Positions 37,001-46,034 of a stretch of 64,000 bases of DNA are shown here, piece after piece; positions within the stretch are counted from its first letter, which is position 1, and each line of letters opens with the position of its first letter. The translations under genes were made by a program, and so were the position numbers. The DNA is from Nissolia schottii. Taxonomy: Eukaryota > Streptophyta > Magnoliopsida > Fabales > Fabaceae. The notes under the pieces are model-generated. The model saw only the letters and a program-made list of their open reading frames with translations. It ran no database searches and was not told the origin of the DNA. Location: positions 52,606-116,605 of the forward strand of contig QANU01054614.1 of assembly GCA_003254905.1 (NCBI GenBank). Reading direction: 5' to 3'.

Positions 37001-40000
37001 TGTGATTCATGTGTGGTCATCAATGAAGGTGACAAACCACCTAGAGCTCGAAATATTTTTCACTTTGTAGGGTCCCCACACATCACTATGGATTGGAAAA
37101 CGGGTACTCTATAAAATCTCTATAAAAAAAAAAAAGGAAAGATTTTAAAGATCCTAATTAGTAATATGCAGAATAATATCCAATAATAAAGATATGATAT
37201 CAACTTTCAACAGGATTCGTACATTGTGGTATCAAAGCCTACTTTTACACTAGTAGCTAGGCACCTAGGCCATCTTCTCAGTCCGTTGTTCCATATATAC
37301 AGTTTTAAAGGGTTGTTAGAGGGCAAGTCTTCCCAATTCTTTGTTCCATATATACAGTCTAAAAGAGTTGGCAGTGCAAGTCTTCCCAATTTTTTGCACG
37401 TGGAAGAACAATCTAAAGGGGTCGGGAATGATGCAATAATGAGAAAGGTCACATTGATTAGGCAAAGAGGTCGTGGGTGTTCTATATATATGAGTTCGCA
37501 AACCTCTACTCTTGAGCTAGCTTTTGTGTTGGAGTTACGCAGATTCGTATCAAAAACTCTTAATTGACCCATAAAGAAGGCTTAATTTTATTCCCTACTT
37601 ATTGCCTACCATTTTCTCTCGTCTCTGGAGGACTCACTCCCATCTGTTTGGAGGCTGCTATTCATTATTCCATAATCTAAAAGATAGAACTGAATTTATA
37701 TTTTAGGGGTTATATGTGGGTACAAACATGTACAAATGCAAAAATAACTCTGAATTTGTCACAAGTAGCACAATAGTAGAGAAGAAATACCTCTGCAGTC
37801 GTCCCAATGCTTGCTGATTTCATCCTATGATTTGCAGCATCACTGTGAACTCGAATCTGGAAGGAGCACCCAAAGTATATCACACTGGTGTTTTATAACA
37901 CAAACTAAAGGAGAATCCAAAGCATGACTAAAGCCTGTGCAGTCATTATAAGGAGTTCACCTACCACACCAATAGTGTACGGAACATCAACTTGATTCAA
38001 AGCTCTCTCAATAGCAGCCACAAAATTGGATTCAATAACTCTAAGGGGAAGAGTGGCCCCAGGAAAGAGTACAACTCCTGAATATTGCAAGTTTTAGTAT
38101 CAGTTCTTCCTATATTTTAAAACTTAACAGAAAGGAAATGAGGAGGATAAAAAGCTAAGTCCTATCCTATGAGAAGACAATTTTCCACGACTTCTACTCT
38201 ACAAGCAATTAAACTGACCATTTTTTAAAAAATGTATTCAATAACCATGTATAGAATACAGACCCAAAACAAAATGACCAAAAGCACCCCAGGACAGTGT
38301 TGTGCGATGAAAAAGGCTTAGGACACCTCACGTCCCACCAAAACACCTAAAGACACTGAGGGAAAGAAAGAACTTAAAACAAGGAAGCCAGAGCAAAAGC
38401 AAATAGAAACTTAAATTATGTAATAAGCAACTTCAAAATGCCAAGGAATTACCATGGTGAAACTTCTTTTTTAATTAATAAAGTGAATAGTTTTAGAGAA
38501 AGAAGACCCATTGTCTAAAAGAAAATGTACACATTATGCTTTTTTAAGAGGAGTTTGTCAATATTTTTCAATAATTATGAACTGATAAGAAGCAGCACAA
38601 CAACAACAATGCAAGACCACATAAATGTCAATTTTGTTAAACATTGTGAGAGATATAACATTCAATCCTTGTAGAGCTAGGTGGGGTTAGCTATATGATC
38701 CAAATGATCTCCCTCTACCTCCATCTATTCGGCTACCCTCCATCTGACCTACTATCTTTCCTATGGCATCTACATGTCTTCTACACACATGACCAACCTA
38801 TATAATATAGGACGAGATTCTACCATATTTTCCCTATGATACTACCATAACTTATTCTCTAATGCATCCCCTTTAATTTTAACTTGTCTGGTATGTCCAC
38901 CTATCTAATACAACATTCTCACATTTGCAACATCAAGCTTATCTTCCTACTGGCTTTTTGAGAGATACTACAACAACAACAACAATTAAGCCTTGTCCCA
39001 CTATGTGGGGTCAGCTACATGGATCAGATGAAGACGAAGTGTCCTATCAAGGACCATGCTTGCATTCAAGCCATTAAAATCTAAATCTCTTCTAATAGTT
39101 TCATCTATGGTTTCTCTAGACCTCCCTCTACCTCTAACTAATGAACTACCTACAATTTGATCTACTCTCCTTACCAGGGCTTCTTCAGATCTTCTCCTCA
39201 CAGGTCTAAACCACCTAAGACGAGATTCTATCATCTATTCCACAATAGGTGTTACCCCGACTTTCCCTCTAATGCATTCATTCGGTCATAATCCTATCTT
39301 GTTTAGAGTATCCACTCATCCAATGTAGCATCCTCATTTTGCCATCGCAGAGTTTATTTTCATGTTGCCTTTTTGAGAGAGAGAGAGGAGAAAAAAAATA
39401 GAACCCAATCCAAAATCTCTAAAGGGTGACAGATACCTTGGAGACAGAAAAGTGGAAGGTTCAATACAGCACCACCATCAAAGAAAGCAGTCCTGTGGTG
39501 AGTGTCTTCAACCTCTGCGCATGAAAGGAATCTCGCCTTAGATCAAACAATCGAGCTGAAGAACGTAATGTAAAAGGGAACATACAACCAAGTGCATTAG
39601 ATAACTGCCTACCACCCAAATATGTATGTAAGGATGCTACACAGGTATTGTAGGTGAATTCACCGTTGAAGGTCGGAATGCCAAATCCACGACTAGTAGA
39701 TTCCAAATAAAAATTTTAAAAAAGAGACCGTCAGTATATTAAACAAAAAAAATAATAACTCAAATCGATCTATTACAACGATTTTATGTGTTAAGGTGTT
39801 ATATTGCAGTTTCTAAAGCATAAAATCCAGATAATTGCGCTTCTACTCAACCAAATTCAAAAACACTCCATTTTTCCATTTGTCAATTAAAATAGAAAAA
39901 GAAATAAAACACAAATGCACACAGAAACGAACTATCTTAGCATTTAAGCATTCTGTTTTACTGTACCACACGTTATAATCGAATTTGCAGCTGTATTTCA

Positions 40001-40228
40001 TAAAAATTGGAAATAATGATTGCTACATCGAATTAAACACCGCAGGGTAGAGAAAATCAAAGGAATGAAGAGGAACATGGTAAATTACGTAGGGTCACTG
40101 TCGTCGTCGGAAGAGTCGTGGAGATCATCGACCTCTTCGACCTGCAACTCCTCAAGATCAAGCTGGCGAATCTGCTCGATCTGGTACCTTTCCCTTTCGA
40201 GAAGGATTCTTCTTTCGTCTTCATCCAT
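25005..40228 (-). CDS. CRBN: Cereblon homolog (Lon-like domain plus CULT domain)
   Basis: Ten exons on the minus strand join into 554 codons: 40228-40089, 39692-39613, 39514-39437, 38077-37965, 37856-37791, 32229-32128, 31995-31416, 30244-30039, 29858-29695, 25140-25005; all introns are GT-AG and phases agree. Residues 1-50 are acidic. About 90-225 form the Lon N-terminal-like domain (VVLFPGATLPLRV, RGQQRF). Then comes a Ser/Glu-rich linker, a helical segment (FWPHWVYRMFDSY), and the CULT domain from about 450. Zinc ligands are C451, C454, C518 and C521. W507, W513 and W527 have exactly the spacing of the human thalidomide-binding tri-Trp pocket. Known role: substrate receptor of CUL4-DDB1 ubiquitin ligases. 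Introns 6 (5.56 kb) and 9 (4.55 kb) are packed with transposons. Length matches the Arabidopsis protein (about 560 aa). Confidence 0.95.
25141..26357 (-). other. CRBN intron 9, distal part, no independent gene
   Basis: A 112-codon plus-strand frame at 25251-25589 has no recognisable domain and lies antisense within the intron. Positions 25700-26070 read like non-coding repeat. Positions 26080-26330 resemble the flank of another repeat, because its phrase (TTTGATACAAAATGC) has a similar counterpart at about 28460-28495. Confidence 0.45.
26358..28373 (-). mobile_element. LTR of the TGTAACATCC family in CRBN intron 9
   Basis: On the minus strand it begins TGTAACATCCCGC at 28373, the same start as the solo LTR at 11373. 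It has a TATA-like box near 27893 (GGCTATTTATAAG on the plus strand). Further in, 27000-27420 is the reverse complement of 42880-43310, and 26640-26760 matches the conserved block also seen near 13200, 22160 and 46055. The exact distal end was not found. It lies in the same orientation as CRBN, so its promoter and polyadenylation signals face along the CRBN transcript. Confidence 0.7.
26509..26602. repeat. Three 31 bp units with CGTCACTACTTTGGGACG core
   Basis: Three tandem units start at 26510, 26541 and 26572 inside the LTR. They occupy the interval that holds AGGCCTTGGCCT motifs in the 20590-23546 copy. A separate 31 bp direct duplication (GATTATCTGTCTAGTTATCT) lies at about 26812-26870. 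Confidence 0.7.
28374..29694 (-). other. CRBN intron 9, proximal part, no independent gene
   Basis: It holds repeat-like sequence and a short CTC trinucleotide tract at 28908-28928. A 103-codon minus-strand frame (28690-29001) is a low-complexity by-product of that tract. No transposase or polymerase remnants were seen. Confidence 0.45.
32701..33365. mobile_element. MITE in CRBN intron 6
   Basis: The left end AGTGTGTCTGTTTGG (32701) is mirrored by CCAAACACGCACT (ending 33365), and subterminal ATTGATTTT-like phrases occur on both sides in opposite orientation. It has no ORF. Target duplications were not clear; superfamily is possibly Mutator or hAT. Confidence 0.55.
34135..37212 (-). mobile_element. 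Decayed Ty1/copia retrotransposon nested in the TRIM
   Basis: Oriented on the minus strand. The 3' LTR is 34135-34376 (TGTTGAATAT...CATTCTACA read on the minus strand), preceded by a purine tract CTTGATGAGGAG. A partial 5' LTR of about 110 bp ends at 37212. Flanking GAATT and GGATT are a 5 bp duplication with one mismatch. Order from high to low coordinates is integrase (about 37100-36300), reverse transcriptase (about 35710-35000) and RNase H (about 34980-34630). The 5' LTR joins integrase sequence directly, so gag and protease are deleted. The reverse transcriptase has Asn at the first catalytic Asp position (QLNIKNAFLNGEL) and YVDG in place of YVDD. Frameshifts and stops are common. Confidence 0.9.
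35385..35711 (-). pseudogene. Copia reverse transcriptase fragment
   Basis: One open stretch of 108 codons covers the N-terminal half of a copia reverse transcriptase (YEETFAPVAK, AFLNGEL, LRKSLYGLTQSPRAW). A TAG/TAA boundary and mutation of the first catalytic Asp to Asn indicate it is dead. The remainder of the domain, with YVDG, continues at about 35330 in another open stretch. Confidence 0.85.
38583..38966 (-). mobile_element. RTE-type LINE 3' end fragment in CRBN intron 3 (degenerate)
   Basis: The minus strand carries the worn C-terminal coding and tail of an RTE-clade LINE, parallel to the adjacent better-preserved copy. Shared phrases include the one around ATTCTACCATATTTTCCC (plus strand). 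It lies head-to-tail with the copy at 38967-39380. Confidence 0.6.
38967..39380 (-). mobile_element. RTE-type LINE 3' end fragment in CRBN intron 3
   Basis: A 77-codon minus-strand frame (39234-39001) encodes the extreme C-terminus of an RTE ORF (RLRWFRPVRRRSEEALVRRVD, ending LIHVADPT). It is followed by the characteristic tail of TTG repeats (plus strand CAACAACAACAACAATT near 38972). It is a 5'-truncated insertion. Confidence 0.8.
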
Positions 40229-40611
40229 TTTCAAGGGCCAGGGTTTCGCCTGATGCTAAAAGGATTGCCAAAATGGAATTGATACAAAGTTGTAGAAACG
40301 ATCTAACGATTCTAACCTAATTATTGCAGTGAGAAATTCTTACATCGGGTTTCAGGGCACCCTGTTAAGTGTTTGGAAACTTGTCAAACACTTTTTTTTC
40401 CTAAAAGCCTATTAAGATGGAATTGAATTTAATTCTGTCATGAATTTTAATTCTTGGGTTTGGAATTAAGTATAAACTAAATAATTGAATTCATCCGATT
40501 TTACTATTCTATAATTATTAATAAAACATCATTCTTTTACCCACCCTTTATCATCTCAACTTCGATCAAAAAGCAATACTCCGAGAGCAACCACCACCCT
40601 AGCCATCATTC
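40229..40611. other. CRBN upstream region
   Basis: The stretch just above the start codon should contain the CRBN 5' UTR and promoter. The AT-rich part at 40370-40520 has the appearance of a small MITE, but I could not define its ends. No ORF of note. Confidence 0.4.
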
Positions 40612-41365
40612 TAGGGATGGCAACAAGGCAGAGAGGGGCAGGTTTTACCTCACTCCAACCTTACACCCTATTAATACTAATATCTACTTGTCTTGTCCTT
40701 ATCTTTGACTTTTGAACATTATAACTTGTCCCTGCTCCACTAGTATCCACCCCGCCTCCTTTTTTTAGAACACATATTAAAATACTATAAAATTTAATTC
40801 ACATATAAATTAACACAATCATATGATAAAGTACCACAAATGTCAATACTTAACATTGATTAAATCACGAGTCGAGTGATGAATCATGGTGAAGAACAAA
40901 TGACGACTAAAGCACGAATAAAGACTACAACTTCGACGCGATTAAGGATGTGCTTTGTGATAATGAGTGGAGGGTGCATCCTCAACGTCGAAGATAGAAG
41001 GCCAGTAAGACACGGTTGTCAGCAACAGAAAAGGACGAGCGAAGTGTGGTTAGTGTGAAGGTTAGTGGTAGGGCACAAGGATGGGAATGAAGTCTAAAGG
41101 AGAAAGAAATGACATAAGGGCAAAGGGTATTAGAAATTTAGGGTTAGGAATTTTATTATAATTTTGTATAATATATATATATTAATAAATTTTTACAATA
41201 TATAATATATAGGGTGCGGGGCAGGCAGGGATGACCCTACCCCGCCCTGCAGACAGAACCTGCCCTGCATCTACCCGCCTCACTCTAGGGTAGATTTTAA
41301 ACCCACCCCTGAGCAGGTTGGGTAGAGCGAGTGCCCCACGGACAGGGTTCATGTTCCCATATCTA
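40612..41365. mobile_element. Probable non-autonomous hAT element
   Basis: The left end TAGGGATGGCAACAAGGCAG at 40612 is echoed by the right end, which reads TAGATATGGGAACATGAAC on the minus strand from 41365. GC-rich subterminal sequence mentions GGGGCAGG/CCTGCCC on both sides. Flanks CATCATTC and GCCCATTC agree at five of eight positions, consistent with an old 8 bp duplication. No transposase remains. Confidence 0.5.
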
Positions 41366-41389
41366 GCCCATTCATCACCTTAATAGCCA

Positions 41390-41720
41390 CCATAACCACA
41401 CATTAACATCATCTCCACCAACCTCCAAAGCACCAACAACCACCACCAAACATGACCCATAACCACCAGACACCACTGTCATCATCATACCATGGAAACA
41501 CCTTCATCAATCCTGCTACCCATAACCATCTTTGATGCACACACATAGAGAACCACAAACATCAGTATGTAGCCACCACCAAACCACTCCTAACCACCAC
41601 GTCAACTCCAATCACCACAAACCACTGCATCAACACTAATCACCACTCACATCCACCAATAAATCCACCATCATAGTATCACTACTAAGCCACCGCAACC
41701 ACCACCATGAAACCATCATC
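41390..41720. repeat. ACC/ATC-rich low-complexity tract
   Basis: A long run of CCACCA-, AACCAC- and CATCAT-like words without a fixed period. The same style of sequence ends at 40610, so the putative hAT element at 40612-41365 probably landed in this tract. Confidence 0.65.
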
Positions 41721-41723
41721 ATC

Positions 41724-41900
41724 ATGGTTATCAAAATCGCGTGTCAACTCGTAAACTCGTACGAGTTTACATTCCTAGGTAGTAAAATCGAGCTGACTCG
41801 CATGTAAACTAGTTTCTGGGTAAACTAGGCTGAACTCGGGTAAGCTCGCATAAACTCACATAATATCGCGAATTTACTGGCGAGTTGACGATTTTACCAT
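41724..41900. mobile_element. Short MITE-like element (about 177 bp)
   Basis: The left end ATGGTTATCAAAATCGCG...CAACTCG corresponds in inverted orientation to CGAGTTGACGATTTTACCAT at the right end. The interior repeats AACTCG / GAGTTTAC phrases. No clear target duplication. Confidence 0.5.
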
Positions 41901-42095
41901 AGTTGGGTTTTTTTTAAGGACAAAACAAGCAAAACAACGTCGATTTGCACGTCTCTGAGTTTTTAGATTTAGGTCGTTTGATGTTTCAGAGTTGTCATTC
42001 ACAGTTGCGCTTGCAATCGTGCTCCGTTGTACTCCTTCATCATGCTCCATCGCTAATCCATCGTATGTATTTCATCTTTTGCTCAGAGATTTTTC

Positions 42096-42330
42096 TTACA
42101 GGGTGCGTGGCCTCTGCATTTCTATTTGTGCTTTAGTGTTTTGGATTGGAGACATCATCGACGCATGCTCGCTTCCTGTGATGCTTAGTACTATGGGACT
42201 CGCTGGTATATTCGGTGTTTATGCTGTTGTGTGTGTCATCTCCTGGATATTTGTGTTCTTGAAGGTTCCAGAAACAAAGGGCATACCCCTCGAAGTCATC
42301 ACCGAATTATTTGTTGTTGGCTCGAAGTAG
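42096..42330 (+). pseudogene. C-terminal fragment of a tonoplast monosaccharide transporter (MSSP/TMT family)
   Basis: About 78 codons encode VRGLCISICALVFWIGDII, then two hydrophobic helices and the MFS sugar-transporter end motif VPETKGIPLEVITE, followed by a stop at 42328-42330. This is the C-terminus of the MSSP/TMT vacuolar sugar antiporters, which are usually more than 700 aa. The fragment starts right after TTTTTCTTACAG, an intact acceptor, so it derives from genomic DNA (last exon plus a scrap of intron), not from a reverse-transcribed mRNA. No other exons of the gene are present upstream. It is almost certainly non-functional, either a gene relic or a captured fragment. Confidence 0.8.
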
Positions 42331-42649
42331 GCTACTTCTGTCAAGAATGAGTGACTTTGTTCTTTATATACATTTTCTATGCTAGTTGCTCAACACACTA
42401 CCTCTCACTTTTGTTGATAGATTTTGCTTGTCATTAAGTTTAAGTGGAGGAGGATGTGTTCTGGTTCAAACATATGTATTATGTATCATGTAGAGACCTC
42501 CTACACTAAACTTAGACAAAGTTCTTCAATAACTCTCTAACCTTCACTCACAAACAACACAAACAGCCCTTGAAATTCTTAGAAGAAATTTATCCTAAGA
42601 AGAACTAGGAAGCACCATGGTTAGAGAAAAGGCCACAGGACACAGTATA

Positions 42650-43310
42650 AACCGTAGTCGTGCGCAAAAACGTGGGTAAACCGACTTATCCACTGTCTAT
42701 GTGGTTTTGCTAGATGATACATGATGTTAGGATGCCTTTTATGTGACTTTGAGTTATATATATGTGGTTGACGATTGTCTGGATCTATTGGTGCTGTCTG
42801 TGATTCCGTCAGAAGGTAGGAAAGCTTAAGTTGAAAATAGGGCTATGACATGATTTTGGAAGGAACTGTGTGCTGAGATTTTTATTATGAAAAACTAATT
42901 TTATTTTTGGATTCTACACAAAAAATTGAGTAGGGATGTCAAGTTTTATGATTTTTGGAGTCCTCGATGAATTTCTCAGCAAACAGACAGAAAACGGTGT
43001 TTTAAGGAAATAAGGGCAAAACGGGAATTTCGTGTCTTAGGCTGAAAAATTGGGTTGGTTTTCAGAAAATATGGGTTTAGAACTATCAAAAACCTTAAGG
43101 GCAAGTCTTGAGTTCATCGGGTTTTTGAGAACAAAAATTCCAAAGAAAATAGGGCGTTTATGGGGGCGAAATGGTAATTTTGGAAAAGGGGCAAAACTGG
43201 AATTTCGTGCAGTGGGGTTCAGAATCGGGGTTTTTAGACATGAAAAATGATCTTAAGGCTACCAAAAACCTTGGGGTAAGGTCTTGGACCTCTCTGGCTG
43301 ATGGTTGCTA
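42650..43310 (+). mobile_element. LTR fragment (5' portion) of the TGTAACATCC family
   Basis: 42880-43310 matches the reverse complement of 27000-27420, including the tract near ACAGAAAACG and AAGGGCAAAACGGGAATTTC. 42650-42715 contains CCACTGTCTATGTGG, shared with 19930. Its true LTR start is missing. It breaks off just before the aminotransferase exons. An internal repeat of about 110-130 bp (two copies around CAAAAACCTTAAGG / CAAAAACCTTGGGG) is visible at 43060-43290. Confidence 0.6.
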
Positions 43311-43556
43311 ATCTTTGACAAAAACCAGACTCTTGTTTTGTTAATTGTGGATTTACCTTTGTTTATGTTCATGAAGATGTTGAGCATGAAGATATGTTCT
43401 CTATATGTATTAAAAATGATGATAGATGTTAGAATAAACTCTCTTGAAATTGTATATGCGAAACCATGTAGANTGATATACTTCAATTCATTTGGCATCA
43501 TTTTATGGTAATGATTATTGATTCCTGAAAACTAAAGGGATGTTTTGGCATTGCAG

Positions 43557-45689
43557 ATTCTAATACTGAAGTATCTGATGTTCCAGTTCTGTCTTGCAAT
43601 GAGGTCTGGCATTTTCTTTTGACTTCAACATTTTCAATGCATAAGCAATTTATTTGAGAACCGTTGGAAGTGACCAAAATGATTCAAATCACACACACAA
43701 ATTGTGATTAGTGAAAATGAGAAGAAATAGTTATCGCTGTAACACTAACAAGGGAGAGGGGAAATAATTATTTTAGATGTGTAGCTCTGCATTTAATAAT
43801 GGTTTCTTTCTCCTCCTTTTTCTTTTGCATGTACAAGGCCATTCAAAGGCTGAAAACATTCAGAGAAACAATAAAGGGGAAGCAGCAATTCCTTGCCATG
43901 TATTCTAGCATTTTTGGCGGGATAACAACAGACCCTGCTGTTATGGTTATTCCTATGGACGACCACATGGTCCATAGGGGCCACGGTGTCTTTGATACTG
44001 CAGCAATAATGGATGGGTTAGTGATTTCCACTTCTTAGACATCTACTCTTTCATTTTAGATTAAACATGAGAAAATCACTTGAGAACTATTTTGAGGCTA
44101 GAGGCAGGATCTCCCAATTTTATATGTGCATGCTATATGATGAGCCTCATAAGCTTCTCTGTATGCTTTAATTAGTTCTAAAAATGAAAAAAATAAAAAA
44201 TGCGAATCCTATGTTGAATAGAATAAGAAATGACCTTAGAACTTGCAGTTCCTGTTTCAAGCTAACAAAAGATGTTAACTCTCTTTCTTGTGCACATTCC
44301 TATCCCCAAAAAAGGATAAAAATAACTACTCGATAGACATGGTTCTGAAGTATGATTCTTTATATTAGGTGCTAATGGAGTATGTTGTCTAATACATCTC
44401 TATTCCTTTGTTGACTACTTTATTAAGTTGTAAAGTGATATATTTTTCTGCATGATAGATACCTATATGAGCTAGATCAGCACCTCGACCGCTTTTTAAG
44501 GTCAGCAGACATGTCTAAAATAGATCCTCCCTTTGATCGTGGAAGTATACGAAGGATACTAATTCAAACTGTAAGTGCTTCCAAGTGTAAAAAAGGATCA
44601 CTAAGATATTGGCTCTCAGCAGGACCTGGCGATTTTCAGCTGTCTCCTGCCGGCTGCCACCAATCGGCTCTTTATGCAATCGTTATACAGGATGTGTCAC
44701 CAGCACCTAATTCCAGGGGAGTTAAAGTCATTACATCATCTATCCCCATTAAACCCCCCCAATTTGCGACAACTAAGAGTGTGAATTACCTTCCAAATGT
44801 GCTCTCGAAGGTGGAAGCTGAAGAAGCTGGTGCTTTCGCAGGCATTTGGCTTGATAATGATGGGTTTGTTGCTGAAGGGCCTAATATGAATGTGGCTTTT
44901 GTCACTAAAGAGAAGGAGCTTATAATGCCTCACTTTGAAAAAATTCTAAGTGGCTGCACAGCTAAGAGAGTTTTAACACTGGCTGAGAGTTTGTTGAGGG
45001 AAGGTAAGCTTCAGGGGATAAGGATGGAAAATGTGACTGTTGAGGAAGGGAAGAAAGCAGTCGAAATGATGCTTATTGGCAGTGGTGTTCTTGTTTGCCC
45101 TGTAGTGCAGTGGGATGAGCAGGTTATTGGAGATGGTGAGTATTTTCACTACTCCCCTAAAAAATTGATATAATATACAAACTATGGTGAATTCCGGATT
45201 AAAATTGCAATTTCTTTTAAATCAATATGGATGCTTTCTGTAGGTCTTGAGTGGATTGAATCAACTGAGAAAATTTCTTACAGTTACAAGAGCTTAGATT
45301 GAAGTGATCATGCTACAGAATCCTACTTTTTGCATTGTTACTTTGATTTCCCCTCCTCAAAATTGTAACCTATAGCAAATTTATACCCTTGATTCTTAGT
45401 CTTATGTAGCTTACAATATTTTCAAGAATATTCTTGGTTTATTGCTTGATTGTGGTCTTTTGACATGCCATATTTTAATCACTTAACAGATTTCTCTTGG
45501 CCGTATAATATGGGTCTTTTGTTGTGCTCCTTAGAAATCAGATATGTTATCTTGTAATCATGAGCTTATTGATTTGGTTATGCATCTCTTGTAGGCAAAG
45601 AAGGCCCTATTACCCAGGCTCTCTCAAATCTAATTGTTGAGGACATGAAGTCAGCCCCACCTACAGTTCGTATACCGGTACCTTATTAA
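43557..45689 (+). CDS. Class IV PLP aminotransferase (D-amino-acid transaminase / ADC lyase, plastid type), 5' exon missing
   Basis: Four exons form an open frame of about 331 codons: 43557-43603, 43838-44016, 44459-45135, 45595-45689, all GT-AG and phase-consistent. Motifs: HRGHGVFDTA near the N-terminus; TKSVNYLPNVLS with the presumed PLP Schiff-base lysine; VAEGPNMNVAF (EGxxxN type); SGCTAKRVLTLAE for PLP phosphate binding. It closely resembles Arabidopsis At5g57850, described both as aminodeoxychorismate lyase (p-aminobenzoate for folate) and as D-amino-acid transaminase DAT1. The first exon, which should encode the start Met and transit peptide, is not recognisable: upstream lies about 250 bp of intron-like sequence and then LTR sequence. 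The gene is either 5'-truncated, starts farther away, or is misassembled (an unresolved base is at 43473). No internal stops. Confidence 0.85.
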
Positions 45690-46034
45690 TCCGACTTTAT
45701 TGTATGTGTTCATTTTAATATGAAGCTTCATCAATCAGAAGGATAAAGGTAGTGAAGTGATGCTGGAGACCTCCATTTCTGAATGCTGCAGTGACGTAAC
45801 CTTTATTTCCCATTTCTTTGTAATGTTGTAAGAACATGCATTCGTGCAAGCCTAGGTTTCAAGTGCTATTCAGTCGTCTAATGCACCGAGGCATGCTAGT
45901 GCAAACTGCAATGACAAAATTGGACTCAATTTTCTCTCCATTCTTTCCTTTAGCTAGCTGCTGCTAGTATATCAGTGTGCTTTGAATTTGTTTATGGATG
46001 TTTATGTTTATAAAACACATGAATTTATGCTTAA

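Larger units (their letters stand above)
34021..37552 (+). mobile_element. TRIM element (terminal-repeat retrotransposon in miniature), split by a copia element
   Basis: Direct terminal repeats of about 120 bp start with TGATGCAATA at 34021 and 37429 and share the phrase CTTGAGCTAGCTTTTGTG and variants. The left repeat is followed, after the copia insertion, by a primer-binding site TGGTATCAAAGC (37229), complementary to initiator tRNA-Met as in plant TRIMs. A purine-rich tract (AAAGGGGTCGGGAA) precedes the right repeat. Flanks AAAAT (34016-34020) and AAAAC (37553-37557) make a near-perfect 5 bp duplication. Without the copia, the element is only about 450 bp with no coding sequence. Confidence 0.8.

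Noticed and set aside
39461..39706. Separate 81-codon minus-strand gene
   Set aside because: It is CRBN exon 2 read through into exon 3 in the wrong phase; the splice 39613 to 39514 restores the family sequence.
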